DNA of 64,000 nt from positions 434,001 through 498,000 of the forward strand of contig NW_027488639.1 in NCBI RefSeq assembly GCF_050948215.1, read 5' to 3'. Under the pieces are notes generated by a model, which was not told where the DNA came from, did no database searches, and saw only the letters and a program-made list of their open reading frames with translations. Numbering within the stretch: position 1 is the stretch's first letter; every line of letters starts with the position of its first letter. Below, one piece after another: positions 1 through 15,010 of the stretch. The translations under genes and the position numbers were made by a program. This DNA is from Halictus rubicundus. Lineage: Eukaryota; Arthropoda; Insecta; Hymenoptera; Halictidae.

Positions 1-2945
1 AGGATAGAGGATATAATAGGATAGAGGATAGGATAGGATAGAGGATAGGATAGGATAGAGGATAGGATATGATAGAGGATAGGATAGGATAGAGGATCGG
101 ATAGAGGATAGGATAGGATAGAGGATAGGATAGAGGATAGAGTAGGATAGAGGATAGGATAGGATAAAGGATAGGATTGGATAGAGGATCGGATAGAGGA
201 TAGGATAGGATAGAGGATAGGATAGGATAAAGGATAGGATAGGATAGAGGATAGGATAGGATAGAGGATAGGATAAGATAGAGGATAGGATAGGATAGAG
301 GATAGGATAGGTAATTGGATAGGTTACAGTATAGGATAACGTAGAGGATAGGATAGGATAGAGGATAGGATAGGATAGAGGATAGGATATGATAGAGGAT
401 AGGATAGGATAGAGGATCGGATAGAGGATAGGATAGGATAGAGGATAGGATAGAGGATAGGATAGAGGATAGGATAAGATAGAGGATAGGATAGGATAGA
501 GGATCGGATAGAGGATAGGATAGGATAGAGGATAGGATAGGATAGAGGATAGGATAAGATAGAGGATAGGATAGAGGATAGGATAGAGGATAGGATAGAG
601 GATAGGATAGAGGATAGGATAGGATAGAGGATCGGATAGAGGATAGGATAGCATAGAGGAAAGGATAGGATAGAGGATAGGATACGTAATTGGATAGGAT
701 AGAGGATAGGATAGAGGATAGAGTAGGATAGAGGATAGGATAGGATAAAGGATAGGATAGGATAGGATAGAGGATAGGATAGAGGATAGGATATTATAGA
801 GGATAGGATAGGATAGAGGATAGTATAGGATAGAGGATAGGATAGAATAGAGGATAGGATAGGATAAAGGATAGGATAGGATAGAGGATAGGATAGGATA
901 GAGGGTAGGATAGGATAGAGGATAGGATAGAGGATAGTTTAGGTAATTGGAAAGGATAGAGTAAAGGATAAGGTAGAAGATAGGATAGGATAGACGATAT
1001 AATAGGACAGAGGATAGGATAGAGGATAGGATAGGATAGAGGATAGGATAGGATAGAGGATAGGATAGGATAGAGGATAGGATAGGATAGTGGATCGGAT
1101 AGAGGATAGGATAGGATAGGGGATAGGATAAGGTAGAGGATAGTATAGGATAGAGGATAGGATAGGATAGAGGATAGGATAGGATAGAGGATAGGATAGG
1201 ATAAAGGATTGGATAGGTTAGAGGATAGGATAGGATAGAGGATAGGATAGGATAGAGGATAGGATAGGATAGAGGATAGGATAGGATAGAGGATAGGATA
1301 GGATAGAGGATCGGATAGAGGATAGGATAGGATAGAGGATAGGATAAGGTAGAGGATAGGATAGGATAGAGGATATAATAGGATAGAGGATAGGATAGAG
1401 GATAGGATAGGATAGAGGATAGGATAGGATAGAGGATAGGATAGGATAGAGGATAGGATAGGATAGAGGATAGGATAGGATAGAGGATAGGATAGGATAT
1501 AGGATAGGATAGGATAGAGGATAGGATAGGATAGAGGATAGGATAGGATAGAGGATATAATAGGATTGAGGAAAGGATAGGATAGAGGATAGGATAGGAT
1601 AGAGGATAGGACAGGACAGAGGATATGATAGGATTGAGGAAAGGATAGGATAGAGGATAGGATAGGATAGAGGATAGGATAGGAAAGAGGATAGGATAGG
1701 ATAGAGGGTAGGATAGGATAGAGGATAGGATAGGATAGAGGATAGGATAGGATAGAGGATAGGATAAGGTAGATGATAGTATAGGATAGAGGATAGGATA
1801 GGACAGAGGATAGGATAGGATAGAGGATAGGATAGAATAAAGGATAGGATAGGATAGAGGATAGGATAGGATAGAGGATAGGATAGGATAGAGGATATCA
1901 TAGGATAGAGGATAGGATAGGATAGAGGATAGGATAGGATAGAGGATAGGATAGGTAATTGGAAAGGATAGAGTATAGGATAAGGTAGAGGATAGGATAG
2001 GATAGAGGATATAATAGGATAGAGGATAGGATAGAGGATAGGATAGCATAGAGGATAGGATAGGATAGAGGATAGGATCGGATAGAGGATAGGATAGGAT
2101 AGAGGATCGGATAGAGGATAGGATAGGATAGAGGATCGGATAGAGGATAGGATAGGATAGAGGATAGGATAGAGGATAGAGTAGGATAGAGGATGGGATA
2201 GGATAAAGGATAGGATTGGATAGAGGATCGGATAGAGGATAGGATAGGATAGAGGATAGGATAGGATAGAGGATAGTATAGGATAGAGGATAGGATAGAA
2301 TAGAGGATAGGATAGGATAAAGGATAGGATAGGATAGAGGATAGGATAGGATAAAGGGTAGGATAGGATAGAGGATAGGATAGAGGATAGGATAGGTAAT
2401 TGGAAAGGATAGAGTAAAGGATAAGGTAGAGGATAGGATAGGATAGAGGATATAATAGGATAGAAGATAGGATAGAGGATAGGATAGGATAGAGGATAGG
2501 ATAGGATAGAGGATAGGATAGGATAGAGGATAGGATAGGATAGAGGATAGGATAGGATAGAGGATAGGATAGGATAGAGGATAGGATAGGATAGAGGATA
2601 GGATAGGATAGAGGATAGGATAGGATAGAGGATAGGATAGGATAGAGGATAGTATAGGATAGAGGATAGGATAGAATAGAGGATAGGATAGGATAAAGGA
2701 TAGGATAGGATAGAGGATATAATAGGATAGAGGATAGGATAGAGGATAGGATAGGATAGAGGATAGGATCGGATAGAGGATAGGATCGGATAGAGGATAG
2801 GATAGGATAGAGGATCGGATAGAGGATAGGATAGGATAGAGGATAGGATAGAGGATAGGATAGGATAGAGGATAGGATAGAGGATAGAGTAGGATAGAGG
2901 ATAGGATAGGATAAAGGATAGGATTGGATAGAGGATCGGATAGAG
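1..2945. repeat. Mosaic of higher-order repeat fragments, left edge
   Basis: This stretch holds partial copies of the higher-order repeat: word B at 311, C at 686, A' at 943, A at 1954 and A' at 2395. Two F words lie at about 1565 and 1633. About ten near-perfect 17-mers run from 2480 to 2649. Word D appears near 140, 720, 2180 and 2890. No gene or unique sequence is seen. The left edge cuts into the array. Confidence 0.85.
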
Positions 2946-4208
2946 GATGGGATAGGATAGAGGATAGGATAGGATAAAGGATAGGATAGGATAGAGGATA
3001 GGATATAATAGAGGATAGGATAAGATACAGGATAGGATAGGATAGAGGATAGGATAGGTAATTGGATAGGATACAGTATAGGATAACGTAGAGGATAGGA
3101 TAGGATAGAGGATATAATAGGATAGAGGATAGGATAGGATAGAGGATAGGATAGGATAGAGGATAGGATATGATAGAGGATAGGATAGGATAGAGGATCG
3201 GATAGAGGATAGGATAGGATAGAGGATAGGATAGGATAGAGGATAGGATAAGATAGAGGATAGGATAGAGGATAGGATAGAGGATAGGATAGAGGATAGG
3301 ATAGAGGATAGGATAGGATAGAGGATCGGATAGAGGATAGGATAGCATAGAGGAAAGGATAGGATAGAGGATAGGATACGTAATTGGATAGGATAGAGGA
3401 TAGGATAGAGGATAGAGTAGGATAGAGGATAGGATAGGATAAAGGATAGGATAGGATAGGATAGAGGATAGGATAGAGGATAGGATATTATAGAGGATAG
3501 GATAGGATAGAGGATAGTATAGGATAGAGGATAGGATAGAATAGAGGATAGGATAGGATAAAGGATAGGATAGGATAGAGGATAGGATAGGATAAAGGGT
3601 AGGATAGGATAGAGGATAGGATAGAGGATAGGATAGGTAATTGGAAAGGATAGAGTAAAGGATAAGGTAGAGGATAGGATAGGATAGAGGATATAATAGG
3701 ATAGAGGATAGGATAGAGGATAGGATAGGATAGAGGATAGGATAGGATAGAGGATAGGATAGGATAGAGGATCGGATAGAGGATAGGATAGGATAGAGGA
3801 TAGGATAAGGTAGAGGATAGTATAGGATAGAGGATAGGATAGGATAGAGGATAGGATAGGATAGAGGATAGGATAGGATAGAGGATAGGATAGGATAAAG
3901 GATAGGATAGGTTAGAGGATAGGATAGGATAGAGGATAGGATAGGATAGAGGATAGGATAGGATAGAGGATAGGATAGGATAGAGGATAGGATAGGATAG
4001 AGGATAGGATAGGTAATTGGAAAGGATAGAGTATAGGATAAGGTAGAGGATAGGATAGGATAGAGGATATAATAGGATAGAGGATAGGATAGAGGATAGG
4101 ATAGGATAGAGGATAGGATAGGATAGAGGATAGGATAGGATAGAGGATAGGATAGGATAGAGGATAGGATATGATACAGGATAGGATTGGATAGAGGATC
4201 GGATAGAG
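2946..4208. repeat. Higher-order repeat, tandem copy 1 of the 1.26-1.39 kb unit
   Basis: The copy is phased on the GATGGG variant at 2946. Word order is B' 3058, C 3380, A' 3637, A 4013. The next copy repeats this order. Markers at the left end (GATGGG, GGATATAATAG, B') are 1263 bp from their partners in copy 2, while C and A are 1391 bp from theirs. Copy 1 is therefore shorter by about 128 bp between B' and C. Confidence 0.85.
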
Positions 4209-5599
4209 GATGGGATAGGATAGAGGATAGGATAGGATAAAGGATAGGATAGGATAGAGGATAGGATATAATAGAGGATAGGATAAGATACAGGATAGGA
4301 TAGGATAGAGGATAGGATAGGTAATTGGATAGGATACAGTATAGGATAACGTAGAGGATAGGATAGGATAGAGGATAGGATAGGATAGAGGATAGGATAT
4401 GATAGAGGATAGGATAGGATAGAGGATCGGATAGAGGATAGGATAGGATAGAGGATAGGATAGAGGATAGGATAGAGGATAGGATAAGATAGAGGATAGG
4501 ATAGGATAGAGGATCGGATAGAGGATAGGATAGGATAGAGGATAGGATAGAGGATAGGATAGAGGATAGGATAAGATAGAGGATAGGATAGGATAGAGGA
4601 TCGGATAGAGGATAGGATAGGATAGAGGATAGGATAGGATAGAGGATAGGATAAGATAGAGGATAGGATAGAGGATAGGATAGAGGATAGGATAGAGGAT
4701 AGGATAGGATAGAGGATCGGATAGAGGATAGGATAGGATAGAGGAAAGGATAGGATAGAGGATAGGATACGTAATTGGATAGGATAGAGGATAGGATAGG
4801 ATAGAGGATAGGATAGAGGATAGAGTAGGATAGAGGATAGGATAGGATAAAGGATAGGATAGGATAGGATAGAGGATAGGATAGAGGATAGGATATTATA
4901 GAGGATAGGATAGGATAGAGGATAGTATAGGATAGAGGATAGGATAGAATAGAGGATAGGATAGGATAAAGGATAGGATAGGATAGAGGATAGGATAGGA
5001 TAAAGGGTAGGATAGGATAGAGGATAGGATAGAGGATAGGATAGGTAATTGGAAAGGATAGAGTAAAGGATAAGGTAGAGGATAGGATAGGATAGAGGAT
5101 ATAATAGGATAGAGGATAGGATAGAGGATAGGATAGGATAGAGGATAGGATAGGATAGAGGATCGGATAGAGGATAGGATAGGATAGAGGATAGGATAAG
5201 GTAGAGGATAGTATAGGATAGAGGATAGGATAGGATAGAGGATAGGATAGGATAGAGGATAGGATAGGATAGAGGATAGGATAGGATAAAGGATAGGATA
5301 GGTTAGAGGATAGGATAGGATAGAGGATAGGATAGGATAGAGGATAGGATAGGATAGAGGATAGGATAGGATAGAGGATAGGATAGGATAGAGGATAGGA
5401 TAGGTAATTGGAAAGGATAGAGTATAGGATAAGGTAGAGGATAGGATAGGATAGAGGATATAATAGGATAGAGGATAGGATAGAGGATAGGATAGGATAG
5501 AGGATAGGATAGGATAGAGGATAGGATAGGATAGAGGATAGGATAGGATAGAGGATAGGATATGATAGAGGATAGGATTGGATAGAGGATCGGATAGAG
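4209..5599. repeat. Higher-order repeat, tandem copy 2 of the 1.26-1.39 kb unit (1391 bp)
   Basis: Words are B' 4321, C 4771, A' 5045 and A 5404. C and A lie exactly 1391 bp from copy 1; A' lies 1408 bp away, which is one 17-bp unit more. The GATGGG and GGATATAATAG markers recur 1391 bp further on, at 5600 and 5655, which starts copy 3. Confidence 0.85.
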
Positions 5600-6615
5600 G
5601 ATGGGATAGGATAGAGGATAGGATAGGATAAAGGATAGGATAGGATAGAGGATAGGATATAATAGAGGATAGGATAAGATACAGGATAGGATAGGATAGA
5701 GGATAGGATAGAGGATAGAGTAGGATAGAGGATAGGATAGGATAAAGGATAGGATAGGATAGGATAGAGGATAGGATAGAGGATAGGATATTATAGAGGA
5801 TAGGATAGGATAGAGGATAGTATAGGATAGAGGATAGGATAGAATAGAGGATAGGATAGGATAAAGGATAGGATAGGATAGAGGATAGGATAGGATAAAG
5901 GGTAGGATAGGATAGAGGATAGGATAGAGGATAGGATAGGTAATTGGAAAGGATAGAGTAAAGGATAAGGTAGAGGATAGGATAGGATAGAGGATATAAT
6001 AAGATAGAGGATAGGATAGAGGATAGGATAGGATAGAGGATAGGATAGGATAGAGGATAGGATAGGATAGAGGATCGGATAGAGGATAGGATAGGATAGA
6101 GGATAGGATAAGGTAGAGGATAGTATAGGATAGAGGATAGGATAGGATAGAGGATAGGATAGGATAGAGGATAGGATAGGATAGAGGATAGGATAGGATA
6201 AAGGATAGGAGAGGTTAGAGGATAGGATAGGTTAGAGGATAGGATAGGATAGAGGATAGGATAGGATAGAGGATAGGATAGGATAGAGGATAGGATAGGA
6301 TAGAGGATAGGATAGGTAATTGGAAAGGATAGAGTATAGGATAAGGTAGAGGATAGGATAGGATAGAGGATATAATAGGATAGAGGATAGGATAGAGGAT
6401 AGGATAGGATAGAGGATAGGATAGGATAGAGGATAGGATCGGATAGAGGATAGGATCGGATAGAGGATAGGATAGGATAGAGGATCGGATAGAGGATAGG
6501 ATAGGATAGAGGATCGGATAGAGGATAGGATAGGATAGAGGATAGGATAGAGGATAGAGTAGGATAGAGGATAGGATAGGATAAAGGATAGGATTGGATA
6601 GAGGATCGGATAGAG
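5600..6615. repeat. Higher-order repeat, tandem copy 3, internally deleted
   Basis: This copy starts with GATGGG and GGATATAATAG like the two before it, but B' and C are missing. It passes directly to D and then A' 5940 and A 6316, ending at the next GATGGG (6616). The unit is about 1016 bp. It reads as the same higher-order repeat with a deletion of about 375-380 bp. Confidence 0.75.
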
Positions 6616-9600
6616 GATGGGATAGGATAGAGGATAGGATAGGATAAAGGATAGGATAGGATAGAGGATAGGATAGGATAGAGGATAGGATAAGATACAG
6701 GATAGGATAGGATAGAGGATAGGATAGGTAATTGGATAGGATACAGTATAGGATAACGTAGAGGATAGGATAGGATAGAGGATATAATAGGATAGAGGAT
6801 AGGATAGGATAGAGGATAGGATAGGATAGAGGATAGGATATGATAGAGGATAGGATAGGACAGAGGATCGGATAGAGGATAGGATAGGATAGAGGATAGG
6901 ATAGAGGATAGGATAGAGGATAGGATAAGATAGAGGATAGGATAGGATAGAGGATCGGATAGAGGATAGGATAGGATAGAGGATATAATAGGATAGAGGA
7001 TAGGATAGAGGATAGGATAGGATAGAGGATAGGATCGGATAGAGGATAGGATAGGATAGAGGATCGGATAGAGGATAGGATAGGATAGAGGATCGGATAG
7101 AGGATAGGATAGGATAGAGGATAGAGTAGGATAGAGAATAGGATAGGATAAAGGATAGGATTGGATAGAGGATCGGATAGAGGATAGGATAGGATAGAGG
7201 ATAGGATAGGATAAAGGATAGGATAGGATAGAGGATAGGATAGGATAGAGGATAGGATAAGATAGAGGATAGGATAGGATAGAGGATAGGATAGGTAATT
7301 GGATAGGTTACAGTATAGGATAACGTAGAGGATAGGATCGGATAGAGGATAGGATAGGATAGAGGATAGGATAGGATAAAGGATAGGATAGGATAGAGGA
7401 TAGGATAGGATAGAGGATAGGATAAGATAGAGGATAGGATAGGATAGAGGATAGGATAGGTAATTGGATAGGTTACAGTATAGGATAACGTAGAGGATAG
7501 GATAGGATAGAGGATAGGATAGGATAGAGGATAGGATATGATAGAGGATAGGATAGGATAGAGGATCGGATAGAGGATAGGATAGGATAGAGGATAGGAT
7601 AGAGGATAGGATAGAGGATAGGATAAGATAGAGGATAGGATAGGATAGAGGATCGGATAGAGGATAGGATAGGATAGAGGATACGATAGGATAGAGGATA
7701 GGATAAGATAGAGGATAGGATAGAGGATAGGATAGAGGATAGGATAGAGGATAGGATAGAGGATAGGATAGAGGATAGGATAGGATAGAGGATCGGATAG
7801 AGGATAGGATAGGATAGAGGAAAGGATAGGATAGAGGATAGGATACGTAATTGGATAGGATAGAGGATAGGATAAGGTAGAGGATAGTATAGGATAGAGG
7901 ATAGGATAGGATAGAGGATAGGATAGGATAAAGGATAGGATAGGATAGAGGATAGGATAGGATAGAGGATAGGATAGGATAGAGGATCGGATAGAGGATA
8001 GGATAGGATAGAGGATAGGATAGGATAGAGGATAGTATAGGATAGAGGATAGGATAGAATAGAGGATAGGATAGGATAAAGGATAGGATAGGATAGAGGA
8101 TAGGATAGGATAGAGGGTAGGATAGGATAGAGGATAGGATAGAGGATAGGATAGGTAATTGGAAAGGATAGAGTAAAGGATAAGGTAGAGGATAGGATAG
8201 GATAGAGGATATAATAGGATAGAGGATAGGATAGAGGATAGGATAGGATAGAGGATAGGATAAGGTAGAGGATAGTATAGGATAGAGGATAGGATAGGAT
8301 AAAGGATAGGATAGGTTAGAGGATAGGATAGGATAGAGGATAGGATAGGATAGAGGATAGGATAGGATAGAGGATAGGATAGGATAGAGGATAGGATAGG
8401 ATAGAGGATAGGATAGGTAATTGGAAAGGATAGAGTATAGGATAAGGTAGAGGATAGGATAGGATAGAGGATATAATAGGATAGAGGATAGGATAGAGGA
8501 TAGGATAGGATAGAGGATAGGATAGGATAGAGGATAGGATAGGATAGAGGATAGGATAGGATAGATGATAGGATAGGATAGAGGATAGGATAGGTAATTG
8601 GAAAGGATAGAGTATAGGATAAGGTAGAGGATAGGATAGGATAGAGGATATAATAGGATAGAGGATAGGATAGAGGATAGGATAGCATAGAGGATAGGAT
8701 ACGATAGAGGATAGGATCGGATAGAGGGTAGGATAGGATAGAGGATAGGATAGAGGATAGGATAGGTAATTGGAAAGGATAGAGTAAAGGATAAGGTAGA
8801 GGATAGGATAGGATAGAGGATATAATAGGATAGAGGATAGGATAGAGGATAGGATAGGATAGAGGATAGGATAGGATAGAGGATAGGATAGGATAGAGGA
8901 TAGGATAGGATAGAGGATAGGATAGGATAGAGGATAGGATAGGATAGAGGATAGGATAGGATAGAGGATAGGATAGGATAGAGGATAGGATAGGATAGAG
9001 GATAGGATAGGATAGAGGATAGGATAGGATAAAGGATAGGATAGGTTAGAGGATAGGATAGGATAGAGGATAGGATAGGATAGAGGATAGGATAGGATAG
9101 AGGATAGGATAGGATAGAGGATAGGATAGGATAGAGGATAGGATAGGTAATTGGAAAGGATAGAGTATAGGATAAGGTAGAGGATAGGATAGGATAGAGG
9201 ATATAATAGGATAGAGGATAGGATAGAGGATAGGATAGGATAGAGGATAGGATAGGATAGAGGATAGGATCGGATAGAGGATAGGATCGGATAGAGGATA
9301 GGATAGGATAGAGGATCGGATAGAGGATAGGATAGGATAGAGGATCGGATAGAGGATAGGATAGGATAGAGGATAGGATAGAGGATAGAGTAGGATAGAG
9401 GATAGGATAGGATAAAGGATAGGATTGGATAGAGGATCGGATAGAGGATGGGATAGGATAGAGGATAGGATAGGATAAAGGATAGGATAGGATAGAGGAT
9501 AGGATATAATAGAGGATAGGATAAGATACAGGATAGGATAGGATAGAGGATAGGATAGGTAATTGGATAGGATACGTCATAGGATAACGTAGAGGATAGG

Positions 9601-12600
9601 ATAGGATAGAGGATATAATAGGATAGAGGATATAATAGGATAGAGGATAGGATAGGATAGAGGATAGGATAGGATAGAGGATAGGATATGATAGAGGATA
9701 GGATAGGATAGAGGATCGGATAGAGGATAGGATAGGATAGAGGATAGGATAGGATAAAGGATAGGATTGGATAGAGGATCGAAATACAGGATAGGATAGG
9801 ATAGAGGATAGGATAGGATAAAGGATAGGATAGGATAGAGGATAGGATAGGATAGAGGATAGGATAAGATAGAGGATAGGATAGGATAGAGGATAGGATA
9901 GGTAATTGGATAGGTTACAGTATAGGATAACGTAGAGGATAGGATAGGATAGAGGATACGATAGGATAGAGGATAGGATATGATAGAGGATAGGATAGGA
10001 TAGAGGATCGGATAGAGGATAGGATAGGATAGAGGATAGGATAGAGGATAGGATAGAGGATAGGATAAGATAGAGGATAGGATAGGATAGAGGATCGGAT
10101 AGAGGATAGGATAGGATAGAGGATAGGATAGGATAGAGGATAGGATAAGATAGAGGATAGGATAGAGGATAGGATAGAGGATAGGATAGAGGATAGGATA
10201 GAGGATAGGATAGGATAGAAGATCGGATAGAGGATAGGATAGGATAGAGGATAGGATAGGATAGAGGAAAGGATAGGATAGAGGATAGGATACGTAATTG
10301 GATAGGATAGAGGATAGGATAGGATAGAGGATAGGATAGAGGATAGGATAGAATAGAGGATAGGATAGGATAAAGGATAGGATAGGATAGGATAGAGGAT
10401 AGGATAGAGGATAGGATATTATAGAGGATAGGATAGGATAGAGGATAGTATAGGATAGAGGATAGGATAGAATAGAGGATAGGATAGGATAAAGGATAGG
10501 ATAGGATAGAGGATAGGATAGGATAAAGGGTAGGATAGGATAGAGGATAGGATAGAGGATAGGATAGGTAATTGGAAAGGATAGAGTAAAGGATAAGGTA
10601 GAGGATAGGATAGGATAGAGGATATAATAGGATAGAGGATAGGATAGAGGATAGGATAGGATAGAGGATAGGATAGGATAGAGGATAGGATAGGATAGAG
10701 GATCGGATAGAGGATAGGATAGGATAGAGGATAGGATAAGGTAGAGGATAGTATAGGATAGAGGATAGGATAGGATAGAGGATAGGATAGGATAGAGGAT
10801 AGGATAGGGTAGAGGATAGGATAGGATAAAGGATAGGATAGGTTAGAGGATAGGATAGGATAGAGGATAGGATAGGATAGAGGATAGGATAGGATAGAGG
10901 ATAGGATAGGATAGAGGATAGGATAGGATAGAGGATAGGATAGGTAATTGGAAAGGATAGAGTATAGGATAAGGTAGAGGATAGGATAGGATAGAGGATA
11001 TAATAGGATAGAGGATAGGATAGAGGATAGGATAGGATAGAGGATAGGATAGGATAGAGGATAGGATAGGATAGAGGATCGGATAGAGGATAGGATAGGA
11101 TAGAGGATCGGATAGAGGATAGGATAGGATAGAGGATAGGATAGAGGATAGAGTAGGATAGAGGATAGGATAGGATAAAGGATAGGATTGGATAGAGGAT
11201 CGGATAGAGGATGGGATAGGATAGAGGATAGGATAGGATAAAGGATAGGATAGGATAGAGGATAGGATATAATAGAGGATAGGATAAGATACAGGATAGG
11301 ATAGGATAGAGGATAGGATAGGTAATTGGATAGGATACAGTATAGGATAACGTAGAGGATAGGATAGGATAGAGGATATAATAGGATAGAGGATAGGATA
11401 GGATAGAGGATAGGATAGGATAGAGGATAGGATATGATAGAGGATAGGATAGGATAGAGGATCGGATAGAGGATAGGATAGGATAGAGGATAGGATAGAG
11501 GATAGAGTAGGATAGAGGATAGGATAGGATAAAGGATAGGATTGGATAGAGGATCGGATAGAGGATAGGATAGGATAGAGGATAGGATAGGATAAAGGAT
11601 AGGATAGGATAGAGGATAGGATAGGATAGAGGATAGGATAAGATAGAGGATAGGATAGGATAGAGGATAGGATAGGTAATTGGATAGGTTACAGTATAGG
11701 ATAACGTAGAGGATAGGATAGGATAGAGGATAGGATAGGATAGAGGATAGGATATGATAGAGGATAGGATAGGATAGAGGATCGGATAGAGGATAGGATA
11801 GGATAGAGGATAGGATAGGATAGAGGATAGGATAAGATAGAGGATAGGATAGAGGATAGGATAGAGGATAGGATAGAGGATAGGATAGAGGATACGATAG
11901 CATTGAGGATCGGATAGAGGATAGGATAGGATAGAGGAAAGGGTAGGATAGAGGATAGGATACGTAATTGGATAGGATAGAGGATAGGATAGGATAGAGG
12001 ATAGGATAGAGGATAGGATAGAATAGAGGATAGGATAGGATAAAGGATAGGATAGGATAGGATAGAGGATAGGATAGAGGATAGGATATTATAGAGGATA
12101 GGATAGGATAGAGGATAGTATAGGATAGAGGATAGGATAGAATAGAGGATAGTATAGGATAGAGGATAGGATAGAATAGAGGAAAGGATAGGATAGAGGA
12201 TAGGATACGTAATTGGATAGGATAGAGGATAGGATAGGATAGAGGATAGGATAGAGGATAGAGCAGGATAGAGGATAGGATAGTATAAAGGATAGGATAG
12301 GATAGGATAGAGGATAGGATAGAGGATAGGATATTATAGAGGATAGGATAGGATAGAGGATAGTATAGGATAGAGGATAGGATAGAATAGAGGATAGGAT
12401 AGGATAAAGGATAGGATAGGATAGAGGATAGGATAGGATAAAGGGTAGGATAGGATAGAGGATACGATAGAGGATAGGATAGGTAATTGGAAAGGATAGA
12501 GTAAAGGATAAGGTAGAGGATAGGATAGGATGGAGGATATAATAGGATAGAGGATAGGATAGAGGATAGGATAGGATAGAGGATCGGATAGAGGATAGGA

Positions 12601-12841
12601 TAGGATAGAGGATAGGATAAGGTAGAGGATAGTATAGGATAGAGGATAGGATAGGATAGAGGATAGGATAGGATAGAGGATAGGATAGGATAGAGGATAG
12701 GATAGGATAAAGGATAGGATAGGTTAGAGGATAGGATAGGATAGAGGATAGGATAGGATAGAGGATAGGATAGGATAGAGGATAGGATAGGATAGAGGAT
12801 AGGATAGGATAGAGGATAGGATAGGATAGAGGATAGGATAG
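6616..12841. repeat. Mosaic of related higher-order repeat copies
   Basis: Word order is B' 6728, B 7295, B 7460, C 7847, A' 8155, A 8417, A 8594, A' 8766, A 9147, B' 9559, B 9902, C 10294, A' 10568, A 10944, B' 11322, B 11676, C 11964, C 12209, A' 12483. The C-A'-A-B'-B cycle is visible about three times, with varied spacing. The part from 6728 to about 8430 parallels 13237-14900 at an offset of 6509-6521 bp. A run of clean 17-mers lies near 8840-9020. An irregular fusion is at about 9779. No gene is seen. Confidence 0.8.
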
Positions 12842-15010
12842 GTAATTGGAAAGGATAGAGTATAGGATAAGGTAGAGGATAGGATAGGATAGAGGATAGG
12901 ATAGAGGATAGGATAGGGTAGAGGATAGGATAGGATAGAGGATAGGATCGGATAGAGGATAGGATCGGATAGAGGATAGGATAGGATAGATGATCGGATA
13001 GAGGATAGGATAGGATAGAGGATCGGATAGAGGATAGGATAGGATAGAGGATAGGATAGAGGATAGAGTAGGATAGAGGATAGGATAGGATAAAGGATAG
13101 GATTGGATAGAGGATCGGATAGAGGATGGGATAGGATAGAGGATAGGATAGGATAAAGGATAGGATAGGATAGAGGATAGGATAGGATAGAGGATAGGAT
13201 AAGATACAGGATAGGATAGGATAGAGGATAGGATAGGTAATTGGATACGATACAGTATAGGATAACGTAGAGGATAGGATAGGTTAGAGGATATAATAGG
13301 ATAGAGGATAGGATAGGATAGAGGATAGGATAGGATAGAGGATAGGATATGATAGAGGATAGGATAGGATAGAGGATCGGATAGAGGATAGGATAGGATA
13401 GAGGATAGGATAGAGGATAGGATAGAGGATAGGATAAGATAGAGGATAGGATAGGATAGAGGATCGGATAGAGGATAGGATAGGATAGAGGATATAATAG
13501 GATAGAGGATAGGATAGAGGATAGGATAGGATAGAGGATAGGATCGGATAGAGGATAGGATAGGATAGAGGATCGGATAGAGGATAGGATAGGATAGAGG
13601 ATCGGATAGAGGATAGGATAGGATAGAGGATAGGATAGAGGATAGAGTAGGATAGAGGATAGGATAGGATAAAGGATAGGATTGGATAGAGGATCGGATA
13701 GAGGATAGGATAGGATAGAGGATAGGATAGGATAAAGGATAGGATAGGATAGAGGATAGGATAGGATAGAGGATAGGATAAGATAGAGGATAGGATAGGA
13801 TAGAGGATAGGATAGGTAATTGGATAGGTTACAGTATAGGATAACGTAGAGGATAGGATCGGATAGAGGATAGGATAGGATAGAGGATAGGATAGGATAA
13901 AGGATAGGATAGGATAGAGGATAGGATAGGATAGAGGATAGGATAAGATAGAGGATAGGATAGGATAGAGGATAGGATAGGTAATTGGATAGGTTACAGT
14001 ATAGGATAACGTAGAGGATAGGATAGGATAGAGGATAGGATAGGATAGAGGATAGGATATGATAGAGGATAGGATAGGATAGAGGATCGGATAGAGGATA
14101 GGATAGGATAGAGGATAGGATAGAGGATAGGATAGAGGATAGGATAAAATAGAGGATAGGATAGGATAGAGGATCGGATAGAGGATAGGATAGGATAGAG
14201 GATAGGATAGGATAGAGGATAGGATAAGATAGAGGATAGGATAGAGGATAGGATAGAGGATAGGATAGAGGATAGGATAGAGGATAGGATAGGATAGAGG
14301 ATCGGATAGAGGATAGGATAGGATAGAGGAAAGGATAGGATAGAGGATAGGATACGTAATTGGATAGGATAGAGGATAGGATAAGGTAGAGGATAGTATA
14401 GGATAGAGGATAGGATAGGATAGAGGATAGGATAGGATAAAGGATAGGATAGGATAGGATAGAGGATAGGATAGAGGATAGGATATTATAGAGGATAGGA
14501 TAGGATAGAGGATAGTATAGGATAGAGGATAGGATAGAATAGAGGATAGGATAGGATAAAGGATAGGATAGGATAGAGGATAGGATAGGATAAAGGGTAG
14601 GATAGGATAGAGGATAGGATAGAGGATAGGATAGGTAATTGGAAAGGATAGAGTAAAGGATAAGGTAGAGGATAGGATAGGATAGAGGATATAATAGGAT
14701 AAAGGATAGGATAGAGGATAGGATAGGATAGAGGATAGGATAGGATAGAGGATAGGATAGGATAGAGGATCGGATAGAGGATAGGATAGGATAGAGGATA
14801 GGATAAGGTAGAGGATAGTATAGGATAGAGGATAGGATAGGATAGAGGATAGGATAGGATAGAGGATAGGATAGGATAGAGGATAGGATAGGATAGAGGA
14901 TAGGATAGGTTAGAGGATAGGATAGGATAGAGGATAGGATAGGATAGAGGATAGGATAGGATAGAGGATAGGATAGGATAGAGGATAGGATAGGATAGAG
15001 GATAGGATAG
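12842..15010. repeat. 2169-bp higher-order repeat, tandem copy 1
   Basis: Words are A 12842, B' 13237, B 13816, B 13981, C 14356 and A' 14635. Six markers (A, B', both B, C and GATGGG at 13125) have partners exactly 2169 bp downstream. Private variants are shared with copy 2: GGATACGATACAG in B' and GATAAAATAG near 14151. Loss of the usual GATATAATAGG after the A word is also shared. Confidence 0.92.
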
